From Cellulomonas xylanilytica (GTDB lineage: Bacteria > Actinomycetota > Actinomycetes > Actinomycetales > Cellulomonadaceae), in assembly GCF_007989805.1 (NCBI RefSeq), contig NZ_BJUB01000009.1, positions 124,001 through 188,000 of the forward strand: a stretch of 64,000 nucleotides of DNA, read 5' to 3'. The stretch's first letter is position 1. Each line of letters begins with the position of its first letter. Below, piece after piece: positions 54,888-63,493 of the stretch. The notes beneath the pieces were generated by a model. The model searched no databases and was not told where the DNA came from. It saw only the letters and a program-made list of their open reading frames with translations. Made by a program: the position numbers and the translations under genes.

Positions 54888-55883
54888 ATGGATCGACACC
54901 TGCCCGAACCGTCACCGTCGCCGTCGCCGTCCGCAGCCTTCGGCGGCGCCGCCCGTCACGTCGACCTCGACGGTCGCGTGCAGTACCGCGACCTCGGCGG
55001 TCCGTCCGGCGCACCGGTGCTGCTCTGCCTGCACGGCCTCGGCGGGTCGGCGCTGAACTGGGCGGTGCTCGCCCCCGGCCTCGTCGCGACCCATCGGGTG
55101 CTGGCCCTGGATCTGCTCGGGCACGGCGGGAGCGGACCCGGTCCCGTCGGCGGGGCTGACCAGGCCGTGGCGGCACAGCTGCGCGTCATCGAGCGGTTCG
55201 CCGACGAGGTCGTGGGTGCACCGGTGACGCTCGTCGGACACTCGATCGGAGGGATCATGGCGGTCCTGCACGCCGAGGCGACACCCCGGCAGGTCGACCG
55301 ACTGGTGCTTCTCAGCCCCCCGGTGCCTCGTCGGACCCGCTGGTCGGTGGACCTCCGCCTGGCGGGGAAGCTGGCCCTCCTGCGTGCGCCCGGTACCGCG
55401 GCGGTGGTTCGCCACCTGGCCGCCCGGCGGACCCCGGCCGAGCTCGTCCAGGAGCAGCTGACCCGGGCCACCCCGCACGTGCGGCGGATCCCGGCCCGCG
55501 CCGTCGACGCCTCGATCGTGGAAGCAGCACGCCGGGCGGCCCTCCCCGATGCCGGCCGAGCCGCCGCCGCCCAGTGGGACCAGACCCTCGCCGTGGTCTC
55601 GTTGCTGATGCACGCCGGCCGGTGGCGCTCGACGATCGCGGCCGTGCCGGCGCCCGCCCTGTGGCTGCACGGGACGGACGATCCCCTCGCGGCGGTCGAA
55701 CCCGCCCGCGCCCTGGCCGCATCTCGACCCGACTGGGACTTCGCCGCACTCCCCGGCGTGGGGCACCTCCCGCACTTGGAGGACCCCGGCGCGGTCGCCG
55801 AACGGATGCTGCAGTGGCTGACGCCGCGCCGGCCGCACCCGAGCCCAGGGACTGACCAGCGTCACCGCACCCCGCTACGGTGA
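54888..55883 (+). CDS. Alpha/beta hydrolase
   Basis: 331 residues. The fold is clear: LCLHGLGGSALNWAVLAPGL with oxyanion-region HGLGG, nucleophile elbow GHSIGG (VTLVGHSIGGIMAVLH), acid in HGTDDPLAAVEPA and catalytic His in GVGHLPHLEDPGAVAE. It opens with a Pro/Ser-rich stretch and no signal peptide, so it is probably cytoplasmic. Esterase, lactonase or haloalkane-type hydrolysis are all possible. ATG at 54888 has a GGGGGAG ribosome-binding site. Confidence 0.85.
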   Translation: MDRHLPEPSPSPSPSAAFGGAARHVDLDGRVQYRDLGGPSGAPVLLCLHGLGGSALNWAVLAPGLVATHRVLALDLLGHGGSGPGPVGGADQAVAAQLRVIERFADEVVGAPVTLVGHSIGGIMAVLHAEATPRQVDRLVLLSPPVPRRTRWSVDLRLAGKLALLRAPGTAAVVRHLAARRTPAELVQEQLTRATPHVRRIPARAVDASIVEAARRAALPDAGRAAAAQWDQTLAVVSLLMHAGRWRSTIAAVPAPALWLHGTDDPLAAVEPARALAASRPDWDFAALPGVGHLPHLEDPGAVAERMLQWLTPRRPHPSPGTDQRHRTPLR

Positions 55884-55888
55884 CGCGC

Positions 55889-55951
55889 ATGGACCGTCGC
55901 CCTCCCGTGCACGTCACCGCCATCCTGGGCGGGGCCGAGATCACGAGCTGA
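55889..55951 (+). other. Twenty-codon open reading frame between two genes
   Basis: MDRRPPVHVTAILGGAEITS starts 6 bases after the hydrolase stop and ends 6 bases before the next ATG. It lies in a natural gene gap and could be a tiny leader or a chance frame; no ribosome-binding site is seen. Low confidence. Confidence 0.25.
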
Positions 55952-55956
55952 CGACG

Positions 55957-56256
55957 ATGCCCTCGTACCGGGTCACCGCCGCGATCGGCCTGCTCCAGCC
56001 CGGCGTCGCCGCGCCCGACGTGCTGCCGCAGGCCGTCGCCGTCGCCGAGGCCCTCACCACCGTCGAGGCGCACGACGTCGCCGTGGTGCGCGGTCAGGCG
56101 CGCGTGACCGTGCGGTTCCAGGCCGACGACGACCAGACCGCCCGCCGCGTCGGGTGGGCGGTGCTGGCCCGGCTCGACGAGCTGGCGGACATCAGCGGAC
56201 GCAGCGTGACCCGCCGGTTCGGGTCCCGGTGGTACCCGGTGCGCGCGCAGACCTGA
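55957..56256 (+). CDS. Small hypothetical protein, 99 residues
   Basis: 99 residues, alpha/beta in character: MPSYRVTAAIGLLQPGVAAP, a helix QAVAVAEALTTVEAHDVAVV, then VRGQARVTVRFQADDDQTAR with a further helix (AVLARLDELADI) and a basic end. No family is recognised. The pattern of two beta-alpha units resembles small ferredoxin-like folds. It closely follows the alpha/beta hydrolase and may be in the same transcript. Confidence 0.5.
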   Translation: MPSYRVTAAIGLLQPGVAAPDVLPQAVAVAEALTTVEAHDVAVVRGQARVTVRFQADDDQTARRVGWAVLARLDELADISGRSVTRRFGSRWYPVRAQT

Positions 56257-56260
56257 CGGG

Positions 56261-56980
56261 TCAGACCCGGTCGATCGTGAGGTTCCCCAGGCCACCCGCG
56301 ACGGTGATCTCGTAGTGGTCGTCGCTCTCGTCGAAGCCGTCGGTGGTGAGCACCGTGCCCGAGCCGATCCCCTGCGTGGACTCCCCGTCGATCTGCGCAC
56401 CGCCGGCGCCCGACGTGACCGTCACGCGTGCACCGACACCGTCCGGCAGATGGATCACCAGCTGGTCGGCGCCGGCGCGCTGCTCGAGCGGGACGTCCCC
56501 GTCGGGACGGGGCAGCGTCAGCTCGATGCTGCGCGCGCCACCGTCGAGCACGATGCCCGTCACCCGGGTGGCGCTCAGGTCGGCGTCCACCGTGTCGGCG
56601 CCCGCGGCCAGGTCGACGTCCCACGCGACGTCCTCGGCCAGCCGGACGATCGCGGCACCGCCGTCCAGCGCGACGACGTGCGTGCCGTCGGACTGCTCCG
56701 CCCCCGGCCGCGAGTCCGGGGCGGTCGCGCTGACCTCGAGCAGGTCGCCCGCTGCGGCGTCCGTGCCGAGCGTGATCGACGAGGCGTCCCCCGTCAGGGA
56801 GAGCGACGCGTCGTCCGCCGACCCGCGGTCGACGGTGACCGGCTCCTCACGGTCGTCGTCCTGCTGGTCGACGCCGACGCCGTCGTCCGGGCGCGGGTTC
56901 GGGTCGAAGGGCCACGACGAGCATCCCGTGGAGAGCGCCAGGACCGCGGTGACCAGGGCGGCGAGGACGAGTCTGCGCAT
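56261..56980 (-). CDS. Lipoprotein with beta-helix-like repeats
   Basis: 239 residues. A signal peptide ends at lipobox LSTGC (Cys20), followed by an acidic linker (VDQQDDDREEP) and a domain of short beta-strand repeats (for example SITLGTDAAAGDLLEVSA, DTVDADLSATRVTGIVLDGG) ending GLGNLTIDRV. This resembles the beta-helical DUF4097/adhesin-like lipoproteins of Gram-positive bacteria, of unknown role on the cell surface. Convergent with the small protein above, with 4 bases between. Confidence 0.65.
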   Translation of the reverse strand: MRRLVLAALVTAVLALSTGCSSWPFDPNPRPDDGVGVDQQDDDREEPVTVDRGSADDASLSLTGDASSITLGTDAAAGDLLEVSATAPDSRPGAEQSDGTHVVALDGGAAIVRLAEDVAWDVDLAAGADTVDADLSATRVTGIVLDGGARSIELTLPRPDGDVPLEQRAGADQLVIHLPDGVGARVTVTSGAGGAQIDGESTQGIGSGTVLTTDGFDESDDHYEITVAGGLGNLTIDRV

Positions 56981-57026
56981 CCCGGGACGGTAGTGGCGGT
57001 GGCCGCCGGCCGCTCGTCGAGAAGCG

Positions 57027-57455
57027 TCAGCCGAGGTCGGTGACGGCCTTCGCGATCCGGCGCTCGCGGGTCTCCGGCGTCTTCGCCGCCTCGATCGGCT
57101 CGACGATCGCGCGCTGCCGGCTGAACGAGAGGGCGTCGAACGCCGCTCGCGCGGGAGCGCTGAGCGCAGCCGCGAAGTCGTCGGGGACCTCGACCGTGCG
57201 CGGGGCGTCGTCGTGCTCGATGTCGACGTCGACCTCCTGACCGGCCTCCACCCCGGCGGCCGCCCGGTTCTCCGCGCTCAGCGGGAGCATCGTCTCGCCC
57301 CTGTACGGCGTGACCGTGCTCCGGTAGGAGTGGCCGTTGATGGTCACGACGACCGGGAACCGCGCCCCGCGGTCCATCGCCGCGACCGCCTCCGGAGGGA
57401 CGGGGATGCCCGTGGCGGACTTGCCGCTCAGCTGGATCGTGCTGCGGAAGCGCAT
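57027..57455 (-). CDS. DUF1905/YdeI-OmdA-family protein
   Basis: 142 residues. The N-terminal DUF1905 beta-barrel-like part (FRSTIQLSGKSATGIPVPPE through GQEVDVDIEHDD) is followed by a C-terminal helical part with RAAFDALSFSRQRAIVEPIE and the ending TRERRIAKAVTDLG, which matches the YdeI/OmdA domain. Members have been linked to bacteriocin or metabolite resistance in some bacteria, but no enzyme function is firmly established. ATG start; no clear operon partner. Confidence 0.8.
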   Translation of the reverse strand: MRFRSTIQLSGKSATGIPVPPEAVAAMDRGARFPVVVTINGHSYRSTVTPYRGETMLPLSAENRAAAGVEAGQEVDVDIEHDDAPRTVEVPDDFAAALSAPARAAFDALSFSRQRAIVEPIEAAKTPETRERRIAKAVTDLG

Positions 57456-57468
57456 GCTCGCACCCTAG

Positions 57469-58185
57469 TCACGCATCGGGCCGGACGAGCCGGTCCGCGG
57501 CGGACGCGGCGCCGAGCCACGTGTGCGGGTTGCGGTCCCAGCACCAGCCGAGCTTCGCGCGCCGCTCGCTGATCCACACCGCGGGCACCCGCTGGTTGGT
57601 CCCGGTGCGCGACGCCAGCAACGAGAAGCACTTGTTCGGGCGGAGCATGTCGGGGCGCACCACGACGAGCGCCACCCCCTCGTCGATGGTCAGCGGTGTG
57701 CGCCCGCGGCCCGTGATCGTCACCAGGGCGTCCTCGGGGCGCACGTCGCAGAGGTCCGACCCGGTGTCGACGCCCCAGAGCAGGTACGGCACCGTGGGGA
57801 CGTCGATCCCTGCGACCGGTCGGTACGTCGGGGCCTCGTCGCGGTCGATCACGCTGACGCCGAGCCGCGAGCCGCGACGCATCGCCGGTGCCAGGTCGTT
57901 CAGGTCCAGGCCGGGGAGCACGAGGACGAACGGGACGCCGTCGCCCTCGACGGCGGGCGGTGCGGTGGGCGTCGCCGCCACCTCCGCCAACGGTGCCAGC
58001 CGCGCGCGGAACGCGGCGGGATCCTCATCGAGCAGCGCCGCGACGCCCAGGTCGACGTACGCCGTGACCTGGCGGTCGAGCTCGGCCCGCACGTCGGCCT
58101 CGGGGTCGAACGCCGTCGCCGCGGCGGAGGCCGGCGCGGTCACGGTCGGGAGCTGCGGGTCGACGGCGGTGACGGGGACGCCCAC
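57469..58185 (-). CDS. DUF5701-like protein
   Basis: 238 residues, partly hydrophilic. The core VPFVLVLPGLDLNDLAPAMR, VPYLLWGVDTGSDLCDVRPE and KLGWCWDRNPHTWLGAAS resembles the actinobacterial DUF5701 family, whose role is unknown; no catalytic motif is seen. GTG at 58185 is chosen because GGAGGG lies 7 bases before it; a GTG at 58221 is the alternative. It follows the repeat-rich gene closely and may be co-transcribed. Confidence 0.65.
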   Translation of the reverse strand: MGVPVTAVDPQLPTVTAPASAAATAFDPEADVRAELDRQVTAYVDLGVAALLDEDPAAFRARLAPLAEVAATPTAPPAVEGDGVPFVLVLPGLDLNDLAPAMRRGSRLGVSVIDRDEAPTYRPVAGIDVPTVPYLLWGVDTGSDLCDVRPEDALVTITGRGRTPLTIDEGVALVVVRPDMLRPNKCFSLLASRTGTNQRVPAVWISERRAKLGWCWDRNPHTWLGAASAADRLVRPDA

Positions 58186-58233
58186 GGTTGGCCCTCCGGT
58201 CGGTGGTCCTGGTCGGCCCACGGTCCCACGCCG

Positions 58234-59730
58234 TCAGAGCAGCGGCACGCCCTGGTCCAGGACGAGCGGTCCGCCGACCGCACGAGCGGGTCGTGTCCGG
58301 CCCTCGTCGTAGGACAGGGCGCTGTAGCGGTGCGCGACGACGAGGCTCGGAGCGCCCGCGTCCGACGCCTCGACGAACACCGCCGCACCCTCGTCGCCCG
58401 AGAGCTGCCCGAACCACGCGACCGCCGCCCGTGTCCCGCCGGTGCCGCGCACCCACGCACGGGCCTCCTGCAGCGCGCGGGCCGGGTCGCCGTCGAAACG
58501 GCGCGGCTGGTGGTCGTGCGTCGGGCTGCCGTCGACGACCCCGAACGGTGCGGGGACGCCGTCCGACGCGAGCGCGGCCTCGAGCGCCTGCTCCAGCACG
58601 CCGAGGGCGATGTCCTGCGCGGCCGGCGACGGGGGCTGGGGAAGCTCGGCCGGGGTCCGGTACGTGGGTGGGGCGGGTGCAGGTACGGGTGCGGGTGCGG
58701 GTGCGGGTGCCGCGGCAGGGGTCCTGGAGAACGCCGACGCCAGCGACGTGTGGACGGGCCGGCCGGGACCGGGGCTCGGCGCACCCGGCGCCGGTGCGAC
58801 GACGTGCGGCGTGGGGAAGGCGCCGCCTGCGGTGGCGAAGTACCCGGCAGGACCCGAGCCGGCCGCGGGACGGGACGGGAGGCCCGCAGCGGCGGCGGAC
58901 TCCCCGGCCTGCGGCGCACGGGCGGGAAGAGCGCTCGACGACCCGTCCGGCGCAGCGGTGGCCCGCCGAGCGGGGAGGGCGCTCGACAGGTCGCCCGCGG
59001 CGGAGGCTGACCCGCGGACGGGCAGGGGGCTCGACCCTCCCTCGGTGGCGGGAGCGGACCCGCGGGCGGGCAGGGCGCTCGGCCCTCCGTCGGTCGCCGG
59101 CGCTGACCCGCGAGCGGGAAGCGGAGCCGATGCCGCGTCCGGCGCAGGGGCGGGCGCCCGGGAGGGCAGGACGACGGGGGTCGGGTTGGTCGCCGTGGCC
59201 GCCGGCTCCCGCGGCTCGGAGTCCTGCACCTGAGGGGTCGGGCGTCGCGGTGTCGGGACCTCGTGACCGGCCGGCGACGCCAGGTGAGCGGCCGCTGCGG
59301 CGACGTACTCGGCGACCCACGTCGGGGTGCAGCCGGTGCGCCAGCGCGCCGCGACGTCGGCCAGCGGGAGCGCGGCATCCTCGCCGGAGAGCGACACGAC
59401 CGCGGGGGTCGGCGCCGGGCCGGCGGTGCGCAGGGCCCACCGGGAACCCGGGACGCGGGCCACGACCAGGTCCCCGACGCCGACGCCGAGCGCCATGACC
59501 ATGGACTCCGGGACCGGTGCGCCGGGCTCCGCGGCCCAGCGGGTCCGGGTGGCGTGCAGCAGCGCGCCGACGGCCTGGGCGTCGGACAGGTCGGCACCGC
59601 TGCCGCGCAGGTAGGTGCGGGCGCGGTCGAGGTGACCCAGCTCGTCGGCGGTCAGGTTCCGGACCCCGGGAGGTGTGCTGCCGTGGGCGCCGGACGCGGG
59701 AAGGGACAGCGTCGGGCGCAGATCGGTCAT
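58234..59730 (-). CDS. Repeat-rich hypothetical protein, 498 residues
   Basis: An N-terminal domain of about 130 residues (ADELGHLDRARTYL, RWALRTAGPAPTPAVVSLSG, DVAARW), resembling DUF3806-like proteins. Then a long Ala/Pro/Ser-rich middle with five 16-residue imperfect repeats containing ALPARGSAPATDGG-type units, a run of Ala-Pro pairs, and a C-terminal domain of about 110 residues (RALQEARAWVRGTGG, VAWFGQLSGDEGAAVFVEAS). No function is assigned. Low complexity makes length variation likely. It probably shares a transcript with the DUF5701-like gene. Confidence 0.6.
   Translation of the reverse strand: MTDLRPTLSLPASGAHGSTPPGVRNLTADELGHLDRARTYLRGSGADLSDAQAVGALLHATRTRWAAEPGAPVPESMVMALGVGVGDLVVARVPGSRWALRTAGPAPTPAVVSLSGEDAALPLADVAARWRTGCTPTWVAEYVAAAAAHLASPAGHEVPTPRRPTPQVQDSEPREPAATATNPTPVVLPSRAPAPAPDAASAPLPARGSAPATDGGPSALPARGSAPATEGGSSPLPVRGSASAAGDLSSALPARRATAAPDGSSSALPARAPQAGESAAAAGLPSRPAAGSGPAGYFATAGGAFPTPHVVAPAPGAPSPGPGRPVHTSLASAFSRTPAAAPAPAPAPVPAPAPPTYRTPAELPQPPSPAAQDIALGVLEQALEAALASDGVPAPFGVVDGSPTHDHQPRRFDGDPARALQEARAWVRGTGGTRAAVAWFGQLSGDEGAAVFVEASDAGAPSLVVAHRYSALSYDEGRTRPARAVGGPLVLDQGVPLL
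58675..58710. repeat. GGGTGC hexanucleotide tandem repeat
   Basis: Four perfect GGGTGC units (58687-58710) preceded by one perfect and one diverged copy, coding for the Ala-Pro run of the repeat-rich protein. Because units are 6 bp, length changes keep the reading frame. Confidence 0.8.
58917..59134. repeat. 48-bp imperfect tandem repeats in the repeat-rich gene
   Basis: About four to five consecutive 48-bp units encode the 16-residue LPARGSAPATDGG-like repeats. Units differ by several bases each. Boundaries are approximate. They are coding, not spacer-separated, so not a CRISPR array. Confidence 0.65.
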
Positions 59731-59879
59731 GCGTGCGGATCGGCCCGCGGCGAGCTCGTCTTGAGGGTGCCCCGCCCGGTTCCACCGGATGGCGGTGGCC
59801 GGCTGCTCCCGGCGGGGTCGCGGGGCGCCGGTTAGCCTTGCTGGCGGATCCGACCCGTCGCACGTACCGGAGGAGCGCC

Positions 59880-60965
59880 ATCCGCCGACCGCCACGCAGC
59901 ATCGTCGCCGTGGTCGCCGCCGTCCTCGTGGTCGGCGGTGCGGGTGGTGCGTGGGCGTGGACGGAGCGCGAGGAGCGTGCGGCCGCCGAGCAGGCCGCGA
60001 CGCGAGCCCGCGCGGCCGACGCCGTCGAGGCGCAGGTCCGCGACGTCGAGGCCCTCCAGGCGCAGGCCGCCGACGTCGCCGCGGTGCACGCCGCGACCGT
60101 CCGGGCCGACGCCCGCTCGGCGCTCGTCGTCGCCGCGGAGCACGCACGCGCCACGCTCGCGACTACCCAGGACGCGGTCGCCGACGACGCCGTCCGGCAG
60201 GCTCTGGCCGCGATCCTGGCCGACGTCGACGTCACGCTCGCCGCCACCGACCCCGCCGCCACCGACCCGGCCACCGCGTCAGACCCGTCAGCCGTTGCCG
60301 GGACGACGGGCGCCCGCAGCGCGACGGCGCTCCGGGCGGTCACGGCCGCCCTCGTGGCAGCCGACTCCGCGGTCGTCGCCGCGCACGAGGCGTGGCTGCA
60401 GGCCGAGGCGGCGTCCGCGGCAGCACGGGCGGTCACACCGGCGCCGTCGAGACCGGCACCGCGCCCTGCTGCCGGCGGCAGCGCGCCGTCGTGCGACACC
60501 ACCTACACCGGCCCGCCGTTCTACACCTCGCCCGCGACGGCCGGGGGCGACGGCTCGAACGGCCGGCTTCCCCCGGAGTCGCTCAGCGCGATCTCGTGGG
60601 ACGTCGACCCCCGTGGCACGCCGTACTTCCTGACCAACGCCGCGGCGGCCGCGCTGGAGCGCCTCAACGACGCGTTCCGTGGTCAGTTCGGGCACGACCT
60701 GGACCTGGACCTGACCTACCGCGACTACGACACCCAGGTGGCGATGCGGGAGGCGCTCGGTTCGGTCGCCGCCAAGCCGGGCACGTCGTCGCACGGCACC
60801 GGACTGGCCCTCGACGTGCCCGAGCTCCCCTGCGAGTACGGCTGGGACACCCCGCAACGCGACTGGCTGGTGTCGAACGGTCCCGCGTACGGGTGGGTGT
60901 CGCCGTCGTGGGCAGGGAAGAACGGCTCGAACCCGGAGTACTGGCACTTCGAGTTCCGCGGCTGA
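59880..60965 (+). CDS. VanY-family D,D-carboxypeptidase, apparent ATC start
   Basis: 361 residues if begun at 59880. One signal/anchor helix (SIVAVVAAVLVVGGAGGAWA), an Ala-rich helical region and a C-terminal peptidase M15-type domain with TYRDYDTQVAMREALG, AKPGTSSHGTGLALDVPELP (SxHxxGxAxD zinc motif) and PEYWHFEFRG (final His). It trims D-Ala from peptidoglycan precursors. A strong GGAGGAG lies at 59869-59875, four bases before ATC, yet there is no ATG, GTG or TTG there. A TTG at 59838 is the only close standard alternative. A point change of ATG to ATC would explain this. Confidence 0.75.
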   Translation: MRRPPRSIVAVVAAVLVVGGAGGAWAWTEREERAAAEQAATRARAADAVEAQVRDVEALQAQAADVAAVHAATVRADARSALVVAAEHARATLATTQDAVADDAVRQALAAILADVDVTLAATDPAATDPATASDPSAVAGTTGARSATALRAVTAALVAADSAVVAAHEAWLQAEAASAAARAVTPAPSRPAPRPAAGGSAPSCDTTYTGPPFYTSPATAGGDGSNGRLPPESLSAISWDVDPRGTPYFLTNAAAAALERLNDAFRGQFGHDLDLDLTYRDYDTQVAMREALGSVAAKPGTSSHGTGLALDVPELPCEYGWDTPQRDWLVSNGPAYGWVSPSWAGKNGSNPEYWHFEFRG

Positions 60966-60969
60966 GCCG

Positions 60970-62403
60970 TCAGCGCACGTCCACGGGCCGCACCGCGTCG
61001 GCGCTCGACGGGACGGTCAGCAGCGAGATCACGGCGCCACCGGCGAGCAGCCCCGCGCACACGAACATCGCGACGCGATTGGCCGGCTCGAGGGACGCGG
61101 GGTCGGTGAGGGTCGACCCGACGCCGGCGACGAGCGGCAGCACGGCGATGGCCAGGAGGCCTGCCACGCGCGCGACGGCGTTGTTGACCCCGCTGGCCAC
61201 CCCGGCCAGGTGGTCGGGGGCGGCGGCGAGCGCGGTCGTCGTGAGCGGGGCGACGGTCGCCGACAACCCCAGCCCGAACACGACGATCCCCGGCAGGACG
61301 TGCGTCAGGTAGGGCGACTCCGGGCCGATCCCGGCGAGCATCACCGCACCGACCGCGCACACCAGCGGGCCGACCGTCATCGGGATCTTGGGGCCCATGA
61401 GGGTGCTCAACGCTCCGGCCCGCGGGGAGAGCAGAAGCATGAGCACGGTGACCGGCAGCGGCGCCAGGCCGGCGGCGAGCGGGGAGTAGCCGGCGACCAC
61501 CTGCAGCGTCACGACGAGGAAGAAGAACAGCCCTGACAGTGCGGCGTAGATGAGCAGCGTGGCCGCGTTGGTGCCCGCGAACGGCCGCCAGCGGAACAGC
61601 TTGGGCGGCAGCAGGGGCGCGGCGGCGCGGGACTCGGCGATGACGAACGCGACCATCGCCAGGACGCCGAACGCCAGGGTGCCCAGGACGAGGGCGTCCG
61701 GGGTGCCGCGCTCGGTCCAGATGGTGAACCCGTACGTCAGACCGGCCAGGCCGAGTGCACCCAGGACCGTCCCCGCGACGTCCAGCTTCTTGACCGCTGT
61801 CGGGTCCGCGCTCTCCGGCACGTGCCGCACCGCGACCCACACGACGACCGCGGCGAGCGGCAGGTTGATGCCGAAGATCCAGCGCCAGGTGGTCACCTCG
61901 ACGATCCAGCCGCCGAGGAACGGCGCGACCGCGCCGGCGATGCCCCCGAGCCCCGACCAGGCACCGATCGCGCGCCCGCGGTCGGTGCCGCTGAAGGTCG
62001 CCTGGATGATCGCCAGCGACCCCGGCGTCAGCAGTGCACCTCCGACGCCCTGGAACGCCCGCGCCGCGTTGAGCACCCCGATCGTCGGCGCGACCGCACA
62101 CAGCAGCGACGCGACCGCGAACCAGACGACCCCGACGAGGAACACCCTGCGCCGCCCGAAGCGGTCCCCGAGCGAGCCGCCCAGCAGCAGGAACGCCGCG
62201 AGAGTCAAGGCGTAGGCGTTGACGGTCCACTGCAGGTCCGCGGTGCTGGCGTCGAGGTCCTCGGCGATCGTCGGCAGCGCGATCGTGACCACGGTGGCGT
62301 CGATGAACGCGATCGCGGACCCGAGCACCGTGGCGAACAGGATCCAGCGCCCCCGGGCGGAGGCGTAGACGATGGCGCCCGCAGGCTCAGCGGGGGCGGT
62401 CAC
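60970..62403 (-). CDS. MFS transporter, DHA2/EmrB-QacA type
   Basis: 477 residues, about 14 transmembrane helices. The DHA2 motifs are present: FIDATVVTIALPTIAEDLDA near helix 1, LGGSLGDRFGRRRVFLVGV (motif A) and GPGGALLTPGSLAII-like VGGALLTPGSLAIIQ segment. Drug or metabolite efflux by proton antiport is the family role; the substrate is unknown. The GTG start lies inside the end of the ligD-type gene (17-base overlap), suggesting coupling. Confidence 0.88.
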   Translation of the reverse strand: MTAPAEPAGAIVYASARGRWILFATVLGSAIAFIDATVVTIALPTIAEDLDASTADLQWTVNAYALTLAAFLLLGGSLGDRFGRRRVFLVGVVWFAVASLLCAVAPTIGVLNAARAFQGVGGALLTPGSLAIIQATFSGTDRGRAIGAWSGLGGIAGAVAPFLGGWIVEVTTWRWIFGINLPLAAVVVWVAVRHVPESADPTAVKKLDVAGTVLGALGLAGLTYGFTIWTERGTPDALVLGTLAFGVLAMVAFVIAESRAAAPLLPPKLFRWRPFAGTNAATLLIYAALSGLFFFLVVTLQVVAGYSPLAAGLAPLPVTVLMLLLSPRAGALSTLMGPKIPMTVGPLVCAVGAVMLAGIGPESPYLTHVLPGIVVFGLGLSATVAPLTTTALAAAPDHLAGVASGVNNAVARVAGLLAIAVLPLVAGVGSTLTDPASLEPANRVAMFVCAGLLAGGAVISLLTVPSSADAVRPVDVR

Positions 62404-63454
62404 GGTCCTTGCTCGGCTGCACGCGCTTCGGCTCTCCGGGCATCTTGGGGTACTCCGGCGGGTACGGCAGGTCGCTCTCGCCCTCCAGCTCCTGGCGCTC
62501 GGCGAGCTCCAGGAGCGACTCGATGGAGCCGCGGGGCTCCGCGTGGCCGACGAGCGCGGCGAACAGGTCCCCGACCTCGGCGAACCGGGCCGGCATCGTC
62601 GTCACGTCGAAGTCGTTCGGGTGGACGTCGGCCACCTCGTCCCAGCGCAGCGGCGCGGAGACGGTGGCGCGCGGGTTGCTGCGGATGGAGTAGGCCGACG
62701 CGATGGTGCGGTCGCGGGCCATCTGGTTGTAGTCGATGAAGATCTTCTGGCCGCGCTCCTCCTTCCACCACTTCATGGTCACGTCGTCGGGCAGCCGTCG
62801 CTCCAGCTCCCGGCCGAACGCGATGGTGGCCCGGCGGGCCTCGACGAAGGACCAGCGCGGCTCGATGGGCACGAAGACGTGGATGCCCCGGCCGCCGGAC
62901 GTCTTCGGGGTGCCCTCCAGGCCGTGCTCGGACAGCAGCTCGCGCACGTGCGGTGCGACGCGGGCGGCGTCGTCGAAGTCGGTACCCGGCTGAGGGTCGA
63001 GGTCGATGCGCAGCTGGTCGGGGGAGTCCACGTCGTCCCCGAGCACCGGCCACGGGTGGAACGTCAGCGTGCCCAGGTTGGCTGCCCACGCGACGACGGC
63101 CAGCTCGCTGGGCGCCACCTCGTCGGCCGTCCGGCCGCTGGGGAACGAGATCCGGGCGGTCTGCACGTACTCCGGCGCACCCTGCGGGACACGCTTCTGG
63201 TAGAACGCGTCTCCCGTCGAGTCCATCCGCGTCGACAGCCTGGCGCCCTCGAACACGCCCTTGGGCCAGCGTTCCAGGGTGGTCGGGCGGTCCAGCAGCG
63301 CGCCGAGGATGCCGTCGCCGACCGACACGAAGTACTGGACGACGTCCAGCTTGGTCAGCCCGCGCTCCGGGAAGTAGATCTTGTCCGGGCTGCTGACGCG
63401 GACCGTCCGGCCGCGCACCTCGAGCTCGACCGCGGGGGGCTTCGACGGGGACAT
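62387..63454 (-). CDS. Stand-alone LigD polymerase-domain protein (NHEJ primase-polymerase)
   Basis: 355 residues of the archaeo-eukaryotic primase superfamily as found in LigD. Motifs: DKIYFPERGLTKLDVVQYFV (start of the domain), LRIDLDPQPGTDF with the catalytic DxD, TSGGRGIHVFVP and IFIDYNQMARDRTIASAYS. It fills gaps in non-homologous end joining with Ku and DNA ligase in other bacteria. Here there is only the polymerase domain, no ligase or nuclease module and no ku nearby. The ATG at 63454 is chosen over a TTG three codons upstream. Followed by the MFS gene. Confidence 0.88.
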   Translation of the reverse strand: MSPSKPPAVELEVRGRTVRVSSPDKIYFPERGLTKLDVVQYFVSVGDGILGALLDRPTTLERWPKGVFEGARLSTRMDSTGDAFYQKRVPQGAPEYVQTARISFPSGRTADEVAPSELAVVAWAANLGTLTFHPWPVLGDDVDSPDQLRIDLDPQPGTDFDDAARVAPHVRELLSEHGLEGTPKTSGGRGIHVFVPIEPRWSFVEARRATIAFGRELERRLPDDVTMKWWKEERGQKIFIDYNQMARDRTIASAYSIRSNPRATVSAPLRWDEVADVHPNDFDVTTMPARFAEVGDLFAALVGHAEPRGSIESLLELAERQELEGESDLPYPPEYPKMPGEPKRVQPSKDRDRPR

Positions 63455-63493
63455 GCCCTTCAACCTAGGGGCACGTCGGCGTGCATGCCCAGG

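Noticed and set aside
55889-55951. Confident small gene between the hydrolase and the 99-residue protein
   Set aside because: Only 20 codons, no ribosome-binding site and no motif; kept as low-confidence.
58917-59134. CRISPR-like array
   Set aside because: Units are contiguous, imperfect and in frame within a coding gene, with no separate spacers or cas genes.
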